Below the pieces are notes generated by a model that did not search any database, had not been told where the DNA came from, and saw only the letters and a program-made list of their open reading frames with translations. The translations under genes and the position numbers were made by a program. This document shows positions 9,285-16,436 of a stretch of DNA of 64,000 bases, in pieces. Source of the DNA: Planctomycetia bacterium (GTDB lineage Bacteria > Planctomycetota > Phycisphaerae > Phycisphaerales > SM1A02). Numbering within the stretch: position 1 is the first letter of the stretch; every line of letters starts with the position of its first letter. The stretch is taken from the NCBI GenBank assembly GCA_005790605.1, contig SXUI01000051.1, forward strand, positions 62,001 through 126,000, written 5' to 3'.

Positions 9285-9296
9285 AGCATGGACTGA

Positions 9297-9302
9297 TAGA
9301 CT
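9297..9302 (+). promoter_or_regulatory. -10 element of a likely leaderless promoter
   Basis: TAGACT lies 6 nt before the ATG at 9309, in the same arrangement as parA (32061) and leuS (6386). No ribosome-binding site lies between them. Confidence 0.5.
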
Positions 9303-9308
9303 CTTCGC

Positions 9309-11771
9309 ATGGACATCGTGCTCGAGAGCCCCGTGTTGGCAAGGCGTCTTGTGGCTCAAACATTCGGCGTGTTGGCGGTCCTCTTCATGCAGTTCTGCAT
9401 GGGTTGTGGGCCTGCCGGCGCAGAGTTCGACCGAGTGCCGCCTCCGATGTCGTTCGCGTCGGTCCGCGAGACTGCCCGTTGGTGTCCGTCGTTCACCCCT
9501 CCTTGGTGGAGCAGCATCGATGCGTCGTATGCAGTCTATGACAGCGAAGTACTCGAGTTGATCCTGCGCGAGTGGGATGCCTTTGCGAAACATGCAACCC
9601 AAGAGTGCGGTCAATCGAAGCAGCAGGATCTCGCTGCTGCAAGGTCGTTGCTCGCCCGCATGCGAGGGCTCGAAGAGAAGAGCCTCGCGCTTGAGGTCGG
9701 ATTTGTTGATCGATGCAGAGAGCAGTTGCCTGCGGAAAGCAAGGAGTTCTTAGACCTCCTCGCCGCGCGTCGACGGTTTGTGCGCGCCGGCGCAAACTGG
9801 GCGGGCCCAGATGAGTCATTGCCAGGAGTGCTTGAATTGCTTGCGCTTGACGGAGGGGCGATACAGACCGAGGCATTGGCGCGAGCGGCAACCGATGCGT
9901 ATCACCGTTGCGCTGAGATTCTCGAACGGGAACGGCGCCGCCGATTCGCGGCGTACCTTGTATTCATCGAGGGGAACACGAGCGCGGTTGAAGCACAACG
10001 CGTCGCGAAGGAGACCTTTGGGGAGAAGAGCGAGGAGCTGCAGGCCGCGGATGCGCGCATTGGTCCGCTGCGTAAGACGATGGAGGACGCGTACAAGGCG
10101 ACCGATCAGGTTGTTCGGCGAGCGCTCGAAGCAGAGGCGCTTGCGATTGTTCCGTTGATCGTCGACGCGCCGCGCCGCGCATGCTTCGAGGACCGTGTGT
10201 TCGAACACTTCGCGCTTGACGGCGTGGCAACTCCGAATGCGCGAGGCAAGTTTGCGATTTGGCGCGCACTGGCAGACCTCGCAGAAAATCCCCAAGAGCG
10301 CGCGCGCCAACTTGGACAGATCGCAGGCTTGGAAGCGGCTTACGACGCGGAGTGGAAACCTATTCGGCAGTGGCTGAGTGAGCACGGCAATGTTCCAAGT
10401 CAGGCGATCTTGCATCGAGCACGGAAGCTTCGGCATCACTTCGATGGCTACGCATCGAGCGGCACGCCGGCAACTGCGCCGGAGTTCGATCGTCTCGCGC
10501 ATCTCGTTGCGTCCCGTTCGATGCGAGCGTCGGAGGCCGCAGCGATCTTGCGCGATCAGAGCGTCGACTCCGACCAGCAGGAGGCAACGATCGTCGCCGA
10601 CGCGTTGACGGAGAGTCGCGACCCTGGCATGCGTTTGTTTGCGGGTTGGCCCTTACATCCCTCGCTCACCGAGAGCATCGCGAGCGAGTTGCAACTTGAC
10701 GCGAAGCTGACGGCGAGGGTGGAAGAGATTCGTCGAGAGGAGACTGACCGTCTCGCGAAAGAGACGAAGCCGATGCTTGACCGTGTGAAAGATCTGTCGG
10801 GTGAGCTCGAGTCGGAAGATGGGCGGAGCGTCGACGTGCGAGTGCGAGGCGTGATGCAGGTTGTTCGCACACAGCTCCAAAGAACGCACGCGGCAGATCT
10901 CGAAGCAAACAGGAGATTCCTAGATCGCGTGGTAGCGGAGTTTCGCGTGCAGGATCCCGCGTTGCAGCTGCGTTTGACGCGATTGCGCGCGGTACTTTTG
11001 TGCAGCGTTGGTATCAGTGAGCGCGAAGAGTCCTCGGAAACAGTTGCTGGGCTTACCGAGGCCGCGACAGTGGATCTCACTAGGCTTCCTCGCGCGGCGG
11101 GGCTGCGTGAGGCAGAGACTGAGGCATTCATCGAACTCGTGCTCGGTCATGCGGACGAGTTGACCGATGCCGCACAAGCGGCGCACGAACGAATGATCAT
11201 GAATGTCGGTCGTCTGCTTCGCATCATGGCGCTGAAGGGCGTCGTCGCGGAGTACTGGGAAACGCTTGAGAGCGGAGCTGATGCAGCTGATCTGCGCCTT
11301 GGCATTTTGTCAGAGGCGCGGCGCGTGCTTGGACCGGATGCCGGTGATCAACTCGATTCCGCGTTTCGGAATCTCGCTGCGCCTGGACTTGAAGTGGGCC
11401 GCCCATTCGTCATCGACGCGCTGCATGACTGCATCGAGAATCCGGCAAGCGCGGCGCCGCTTACTGCTGCAGCCGCCGTCGCGGTCGCCGAGGCGGATGC
11501 GAGGTACACGCGGGCCATGCGCGACGCGATGCGTTGGCGCGCCCACACCGTGTTGGGTGATCCCGCGCACCAACGCGTCGAGTGGGACAGCATCGCGCGG
11601 GCAGCGCCGCAGGGCGCGCTGCTCCGAATGCGCGCGAGTGATGCCGACGAGCGCGCGCTTGCATCAGTCGCGGCCGCGCTTCAAGGATCGGAGTTGCCGG
11701 CGTGGCTTGTCGAAGCGCTCGAAGCCGCGCCCCCGACGCGCGTGCGAGGGTTCCAATGTTCTTCACAGTGA
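9309..11771 (+). CDS. Large exported helical protein, function unknown
   Basis: An 820-residue protein with an N-terminal hydrophobic segment (about 15-33) ending in cysteines (FCMGCG). This could be a Sec signal or a non-canonical lipobox. The remainder is rich in Ala, Glu, Arg and Leu with long predicted helices and coiled-coil character, including a charged stretch around 470-560. There are no Cys clusters or catalytic motifs. I recognise no family. It is followed within 50 bp by another unrecognised protein on the same strand, which suggests an operon of two lineage-specific genes. Confidence 0.75.
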   Translation: MDIVLESPVLARRLVAQTFGVLAVLFMQFCMGCGPAGAEFDRVPPPMSFASVRETARWCPSFTPPWWSSIDASYAVYDSEVLELILREWDAFAKHATQECGQSKQQDLAAARSLLARMRGLEEKSLALEVGFVDRCREQLPAESKEFLDLLAARRRFVRAGANWAGPDESLPGVLELLALDGGAIQTEALARAATDAYHRCAEILERERRRRFAAYLVFIEGNTSAVEAQRVAKETFGEKSEELQAADARIGPLRKTMEDAYKATDQVVRRALEAEALAIVPLIVDAPRRACFEDRVFEHFALDGVATPNARGKFAIWRALADLAENPQERARQLGQIAGLEAAYDAEWKPIRQWLSEHGNVPSQAILHRARKLRHHFDGYASSGTPATAPEFDRLAHLVASRSMRASEAAAILRDQSVDSDQQEATIVADALTESRDPGMRLFAGWPLHPSLTESIASELQLDAKLTARVEEIRREETDRLAKETKPMLDRVKDLSGELESEDGRSVDVRVRGVMQVVRTQLQRTHAADLEANRRFLDRVVAEFRVQDPALQLRLTRLRAVLLCSVGISEREESSETVAGLTEAATVDLTRLPRAAGLREAETEAFIELVLGHADELTDAAQAAHERMIMNVGRLLRIMALKGVVAEYWETLESGADAADLRLGILSEARRVLGPDAGDQLDSAFRNLAAPGLEVGRPFVIDALHDCIENPASAAPLTAAAAVAVAEADARYTRAMRDAMRWRAHTVLGDPAHQRVEWDSIARAAPQGALLRMRASDADERALASVAAALQGSELPAWLVEALEAAPPTRVRGFQCSSQ

Positions 11772-11816
11772 GTGCGTGGTCATTCGAATGCAGGCAGGCG
11801 ATATCCTCAACGCCTC

Positions 11817-13085
11817 GTGTCCGATGCTCCTCTTGAATCTCTCCCAACGGATCGCCCTGCGCCAATGACTGATGCGTTCGCCGAGCAATTCCTCGCGAGT
11901 CCGTCGCCGGTGTGGGAGATCGCGAGCCCGGATCCGTGCATGTTGCTCGCACTTGCGGGGTCTGAGGACGACGGTCCGATCGCAGCGATTGCTCGGATCG
12001 ATGCATACCTCGCTGCCCACAATGGAGGAAGTGTTCTTCCGATCGAAGACCTTGGCGGGGAGGGCGCGACGAGATGGAGTGTTGCGATTCGAGTTCCGAA
12101 GCGAGCGAATGCGATCGTTCTTTTCGCGGAGGATCCAAAGGAGTTCCTCGAGAACGCGCCGCACATTTCCGAACTCTCGAACGCTGGCGTTTGTGTCGGG
12201 ATCTCAACACCGCTTGAGAGCCCATTCGTTGAGGACTTCGTAGCGCTTGCTCGACTTCTCGAGGCAGCGACTGGCGGCATGCTCGCGCTCGTTGATCCCG
12301 CCCTCGACGCGGTGTTCGCTCGCGAGCATGTGCAAGGACTCTTTCTCGACGCGGAGCCGCTCGCCGATGAGCGCACGCTCTTTCGCACACAAATCGTGAC
12401 GCGGAAAGGGCGCGATGCGCGTTGGATCTTTACCGAGGGCATGGCACGAATCGGGAAACCAGATTTTGAGATGCTTGAGGTTGCACCGACGGAGGAGCGC
12501 TCCGCAATCACACTTGTCGAGATCGCGGCGAGCTTGTTCTTCGCAGCGCAACTTCCGCCGCCGGAGACGCCCATCGAACTCGGAACTGGCGTCTCGATCG
12601 CGCTGGTGACGCCGCAGGAAGCGCTCGAAGGAGTTGATGCACACGCGGCGGGCAGCGCGCGCGATCGCACTGGTGAGAAGGCGCATTTCCAACCGCGCAA
12701 GAGTGCAGTCATCAGTGCGCCAGCGAAGCGCGGAGCGTATCGACAAGTGTGGACGCGGCCGGTTGAGGCGATTGCGGCGCTTCAGCAAGGTGTCGCGGAA
12801 CTCGCATTACCCGACGGCATTCGGCGATCGACTGCGCGCAAGGCGAGACAGAGCTGGAAGGAAGTGATCGCGCGGCGCAGCGACGCAGCACACGCGGAAA
12901 CAACGCTTGCGCAGGTGAATGTTGGGATCAACGGCATCGCCGAGCACGCGTGGCTCGAAGTGATCGAAGCGAGTGCACTCGGCGGCGCAGGCGTCTTGCT
13001 TCACCCACTTCGTGACAACCGTCTCAGCAAGGGCGAACGGGTGGAGTTCAGACTCGATCAGGTGAGTGACTGGAGCGGGGCGTAG
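11817..13085 (+). CDS. Conserved-looking soluble protein, function unknown
   Basis: About 422 aa from the GTG at 11817, or 406 from the ATG at 11865 (MTDAFAEQF). There is no signal peptide and no transmembrane segment. The composition is that of a normal globular cytoplasmic protein, with alternating hydrophobic strands such as ANAIVLFAEDP and GVCVGIS. The C-terminal 80 residues are basic and helical. No motif lets me place it in a family. Its last 28 bp overlap, on the opposite strand, the end of the secreted-protein gene at 13058. Confidence 0.72.
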   Translation: MSDAPLESLPTDRPAPMTDAFAEQFLASPSPVWEIASPDPCMLLALAGSEDDGPIAAIARIDAYLAAHNGGSVLPIEDLGGEGATRWSVAIRVPKRANAIVLFAEDPKEFLENAPHISELSNAGVCVGISTPLESPFVEDFVALARLLEAATGGMLALVDPALDAVFAREHVQGLFLDAEPLADERTLFRTQIVTRKGRDARWIFTEGMARIGKPDFEMLEVAPTEERSAITLVEIAASLFFAAQLPPPETPIELGTGVSIALVTPQEALEGVDAHAAGSARDRTGEKAHFQPRKSAVISAPAKRGAYRQVWTRPVEAIAALQQGVAELALPDGIRRSTARKARQSWKEVIARRSDAAHAETTLAQVNVGINGIAEHAWLEVIEASALGGAGVLLHPLRDNRLSKGERVEFRLDQVSDWSGA

Positions 13086-13714
13086 CGGCGAGAGGTGGCT
13101 TCCATGCGTCGACGGCGTCGCAGGAGCGCGCCGAGTGTGAACAATGCGAGCCCACCGGGCGTCGGAAGCGTGAACGAGTCAGTCGCGAAGAGTGGCGGGG
13201 CGCCTGGGAGCCCTGTGCTATATCCGATGCTCAAGTCGAAGGTGCGGACTGAGGTATCGCTTGCGCTCAGTACAAATTGGCCGAGAAGAACTTGGCTGCC
13301 GCCCGCAGAACTCCCGGGCCCAGAAAGCATCCACCCGATCGATCCGATTGGAATGCACGGCTGATTCCAATCCCAACCGGCTGAGATGGTTTGATTCGTG
13401 AATCCGGGGGGAGCGCCAATCGTGAGAAAGGAGTCAGGTGCGCCGCCGAGATTGGTGGCTTGTGGATTCCAAGTTCCTCCAGTGCTCGACGAAAGAAGGT
13501 CGTTGTGTACGAAACACGAGAGTCCAGATCCCGACTGCAACTCGAGGTTGAATGCGTTTGTGACTGAATCAGTCGCGCCATTGAATGTGGCGTGTAGACG
13601 ATGCACAGTCAGCCCGGACACTGTTGTGGTGGTAATCGCATAGCCCGTAAAGGCAGCGTCTGTTGTCGCAGCCATGCCCGCAAGAGCGGTAATGGCGATG
13701 ATGAAACCGCGCAT
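13058..13714 (-). CDS. Secreted PEP-CTERM-like protein, paralogue 1
   Basis: A signal peptide (MRGFIIAITALAGMAA) precedes a beta-rich, Gly/Ser/Thr/Asn-rich body and a C-terminal sorting-type tail: LPTPGGLALFTLGALLRRRRR. This is the PEP-CTERM layout with PTPG in place of PEPG; such proteins are usually processed by an exosortase, which is not in this window. The gene is a clear paralogue of 14096-14764 (shared FNGATDSVTNAF and GTWNPQ). Unlike that copy, it runs 14 residues past the arginine cluster and into the convergent gene, so tail processing may differ. The ATG at 13714 has a GAGAGGA purine stretch upstream; the GTG at 13735 is not needed. Confidence 0.82.
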   Translation of the reverse strand: MRGFIIAITALAGMAATTDAAFTGYAITTTTVSGLTVHRLHATFNGATDSVTNAFNLELQSGSGLSCFVHNDLLSSSTGGTWNPQATNLGGAPDSFLTIGAPPGFTNQTISAGWDWNQPCIPIGSIGWMLSGPGSSAGGSQVLLGQFVLSASDTSVRTFDLSIGYSTGLPGAPPLFATDSFTLPTPGGLALFTLGALLRRRRRMEATSRRYAPLQSLT

Positions 13715-13851
13715 TTGTTTCTTTCTTCCTCTCACGCGAAAATGGATTCGGGGGATTCTGGCGAAGCGCCGCGTGAGAATCGCTCCCCCATGTACGCGAC
13801 GAAATTTGGAATGACTGCTATTGCTCTCGGGAGAATCCTCCGAATTTGCTG

Positions 13852-13888
13852 CGAGCGCTCAAGAGATGAAAGAGAGATGGACTCAGAC
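13852..13888 (+). repeat. Direct repeat DR1 flanking repeat copy C
   Basis: CGAGCGCTCAAGAGATGAAA followed by GAGATGGACTCAGACTC recurs at 14003-14083 on the other side of repeat copy C. In the second occurrence a hairpin segment of about 42 bp interrupts it after GATGAAAGA. The arrangement suggests a tandem duplication that also produced the two paralogous secreted-protein genes. Confidence 0.6.
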
Positions 13889-13904
13889 TCGAACTGCAAT
13901 CCTC

Positions 13905-14013
13905 CGCACTGAGCTTGCTCTCCGACCGTCGCGATTCACTCGCGCGGTCGGAGTCCAGAGCGAGTGCAGGTTTTTGCGGTGTTTCACCGCAAGAAACCTG
14001 CGCGAGCGCTCAA
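13905..14013 (+). repeat. Dispersed repeat, copy C (3' half)
   Basis: It corresponds to the 3' half of copy A, from CGCACTGAG to the CGAGCGCTCAA end. Both hairpins are preserved although their sequences differ from copy A: ctccgaccg pairs with cggtcggag, and tgcggtg with caccgca. The last hairpin lies inside a longer arm joining GCAGGTTT and GAAACCTGC. The first half of the element is absent. Confidence 0.8.
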
Positions 14014-14025
14014 GGGATGAAAGAC

Positions 14026-14051
14026 AACCCCCACCGTTTCCGGTGGGGGTT
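14026..14051 (-). terminator. Rho-independent-type terminator of the 14096 gene
   Basis: AACCCCCACC and GGTGGGGGTT form a perfect 10-bp stem with a 6-nt loop. It lies 45 nt beyond the minus-strand stop codon, and on that strand it is followed by GTCTTTCATCC, a moderately T-rich tract. The segment is absent from the otherwise matching direct repeat at 13852. Confidence 0.7.
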
Positions 14052-14095
14052 GAGAGCAAACATTGAGAGATGGACTCAGACTCAGACCAGGCGGA

Positions 14096-14764
14096 TTACG
14101 CGCGGCGGCGACGAGCTGCGAGACCCGCGAGACCGAGAAGCGCAACAGCGCCTGGGGTTGGCAGGGAGAAGAGGCCTTCTCCGAACTGCACTGGCGAACC
14201 AGCGACGCCGTCGTTGTATCCAACCTTCATGAAGAAGGTGCGACCGGCGGTGTCATTCGCTCCGAGCACGAATTGCGCGAGGAGAACTTGGCCCGATGCG
14301 TTCACGCGACCCTGAAGGTTCGGTGGGTTCGAGTTGAACCAGCCAGCCACGCCAGCGGTCGCGCCGTCTGGGATGCCGGTCTGGTTGAATCCAGCAGCTC
14401 CGAAGCCTGGGTCAGCGTTGGTCGAGTTGCCCGATGCGAAGCCCGTGCCGCCACCGATGCAGACGAACGAGTCGGCTGCGCCTGGTGCGAGGACGAACTG
14501 TGGGTTCCAGGTACCAGCGACGGTCGAAGGAGCGCCACCGGTGAGCGCGTCCGCATGGACGAAGCCTTGGAGTGACGAGCCAGCTTGCGCATGGATCTGG
14601 AAGGCGTTCAGGACGGTGTCAGTTGCACCGTTGAACGAACCGAAGACTTGGTACTGGTTGTAACCAGCATTCACTGAATGGACAACGGTGTATCCAGTGA
14701 AGGTTGCATTCGCCGAAGCGACAATGCCTGCGAGGGCGGCCGAAGCCAAAACGATATTCCGCAT
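14096..14764 (-). CDS. Secreted PEP-CTERM-like protein, paralogue 2
   Basis: 222 residues: a signal peptide (MRNIVLASAALAGIVASANA), a beta-rich body of low charge and a C-terminal tail LPTPGAVALLGLAGLAARRR. The tail is the PEP-CTERM arrangement of motif, hydrophobic helix and arginine cluster, ending just past the arginines as expected. It shares FNGATDTVLNAF, GTWNPQFV and QVLLAQFVLGANDT with the neighbouring paralogue. It is probably exported to the cell surface. Both copies have the same purine-rich leader (GAGAGGA) before the ATG. Its function beyond surface localisation is unknown. Confidence 0.85.
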   Translation of the reverse strand: MRNIVLASAALAGIVASANATFTGYTVVHSVNAGYNQYQVFGSFNGATDTVLNAFQIHAQAGSSLQGFVHADALTGGAPSTVAGTWNPQFVLAPGAADSFVCIGGGTGFASGNSTNADPGFGAAGFNQTGIPDGATAGVAGWFNSNPPNLQGRVNASGQVLLAQFVLGANDTAGRTFFMKVGYNDGVAGSPVQFGEGLFSLPTPGAVALLGLAGLAARRRRA

Positions 14765-15287
14765 TTTCTACTCTCTGCTCCTCTCATGCTGAAGGGGACC
14801 AATCCAACGCCGCATGAGAAAGGCGTCGGTCGGGTGAACGAAACTAAACCAGGGGCGGCCTAGGTAATCGTTACGAAAAAGAATACGGGAATGCCTGCGG
14901 GTCAACCGGACGGATTGACTGAGATGTGCAGACCCCTTTGAACTCTCTCTCGCTTCGCATCAGAGTAGGGCTCCTTTGCGAACAGGATGAACCTAACCCG
15001 CAGATGCGAAGAGGCAAGCAATTCTTCGCAAAGTCGCACAAAATCACCGGATCCGAACTCGAGCACGCACCGGCCGATTCGAAGTCGAGTTGCGGACAAA
15101 ACCCGCTTCCAACTGCAGCAAACACAGGGAATTGTGCAATTGGAGTCGATTCGGCTGCACGGACGACCCCGAGCTTGGATTGTGAAATTATTGGATATTG
15201 TGAGCGACAGTTTCGAGGTTCAGGCGTTGCCAAACGCACCTCTTCCACGCTCCGAATGTCTCGGAGATGGAGGAGGAATGATCCCGA
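14765..15287. other. 523-bp divergent intergenic region without recognised gene
   Basis: It separates the minus-strand secreted-protein gene from the plus-strand DUF58 gene. Near its left end CTCATGC and GCATGAG form a spaced inverted repeat, about 20 bp apart, upstream of the secreted-protein start, possibly an operator. GGAGGAGG lies 13 nt before the DUF58 ATG. Open frames crossing the region have no codon bias or recognisable content. I see no RNA gene and no repeat-family copy. Confidence 0.5.
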
Positions 15288-16436
15288 ATGCAGCCGACCA
15301 TGCACGCCACGCGACGACGCACAAACTTTGGATCCGTTGGATTCGTCTACTGCATCGCGGTGGTGGTGGTGGCGTTGGCGAGTGTGAATCGACCCAACAA
15401 CCTCCTCGTGTGGATCTTCGCAGCGATGCTTGTGGCGCTGCTCGTGTCTGGTGTCGTGAGTGGATCCACGCTCATGCGTCTTCGAGCGCAGCGCATCGAG
15501 CCGCGTCGCGCGCGCGTAGGCGAACTGCTCGTCATTCGCTACACGCTTGAGAACAAAGCGCGCTTCATGCCGGCCTTCGATCTGCATGTCGAGGAACGCT
15601 CGCTTCCTGTTGGTCTTGCCGCTGCCGGCGATGCGTGGGTGCTTCATTGCGGTCCGGGTGACAGCGTGCACGCGGAGTCGGTGCTCCGACCATCTCGCCG
15701 CGGCCTGCATCGACTTCCGACCTTTGAAGTATGGTCGTCCTTCCCATTCGGACTCTTGCGTAAGCGTTTGATCTTCGAGCGTCCGAGCGATGTGCTTGTC
15801 GAACCAGAAATCGTTCCGCTGATGCCAAATCTGCTCTCGCGGGTTGCTCGCGGAGGTTTGATGGGCGGCGTGCGCGCTTCCGTGGAGGTTGGCGGCGGCG
15901 AGGACTTCTTCGGCGTGCGCGAGTACCGATCCGGCGACAGCATTCGCAACATCGCGTGGAAGCGTCTTGCCGGAACAGATCAGCTCGCAACGATCGAGCG
16001 ATCGCGCGCCGTCCCGCCGCGCGTGCGAGTCGTGCTTGATTTGCGCCGCGCGACTGCGGCGTTGCGCGTGGCGAGTGGTGTCGATCCTCGCGCTCTCGAA
16101 GAAGACGCCATCACCCTCGCGGCATCGCTGATGGCGCTTGCGGATCGGCAAGGCGATGAGTTTGGACTCACCGTACTAGGACTCGAAGTTGCCGCAATCC
16201 CCCTGCGACGAGGGCACTTTCATCGCGCGAAGGTACTCGCGGCCCTCGCGGCGATCGACCTCGATCAACCGCGCGATGGAACGGCTTCGCTGCGCGAAAG
16301 CGCAGAGCGCGCGACGATTCTCTTCGTGCATCCCGATCGCGCGGATACTTCGGTCGCGCCCTCGGTTGGCTGGAACTTCACCGCGTCGCAGCTCCCGAGT
16401 TTGCGTCTCCCGCTTGAGCCCAGGGGTCGCGCATGA
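15288..16436 (+). CDS. DUF58 domain membrane protein
   Basis: A 382-residue protein with two adjacent transmembrane helices (about 17-34 and 38-58) and then a soluble region. The DUF58 hallmark EDFFGVREYRSGDSIRNIAW lies at about 205-224, before a vWA-like C-terminal part. DUF58 proteins usually occur with a MoxR AAA ATPase and a transglutaminase-like protein. Here the transglutaminase follows with an ATGA stop/start overlap, but no moxR is visible upstream. The exact role of the family is not established; links to envelope or macromolecular-complex assembly are proposed. An ATG at 15300 is an alternative start. Confidence 0.88.
   Translation: MQPTMHATRRRTNFGSVGFVYCIAVVVVALASVNRPNNLLVWIFAAMLVALLVSGVVSGSTLMRLRAQRIEPRRARVGELLVIRYTLENKARFMPAFDLHVEERSLPVGLAAAGDAWVLHCGPGDSVHAESVLRPSRRGLHRLPTFEVWSSFPFGLLRKRLIFERPSDVLVEPEIVPLMPNLLSRVARGGLMGGVRASVEVGGGEDFFGVREYRSGDSIRNIAWKRLAGTDQLATIERSRAVPPRVRVVLDLRRATAALRVASGVDPRALEEDAITLAASLMALADRQGDEFGLTVLGLEVAAIPLRRGHFHRAKVLAALAAIDLDQPRDGTASLRESAERATILFVHPDRADTSVAPSVGWNFTASQLPSLRLPLEPRGRA

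Noticed and set aside
14871-16151. 426-codon minus-strand frame across the intergenic region and the DUF58 gene
   Set aside because: Composition is His/Arg/Ser-rich as expected for antisense of a GC-rich gene, while the plus strand holds a clear DUF58 protein.
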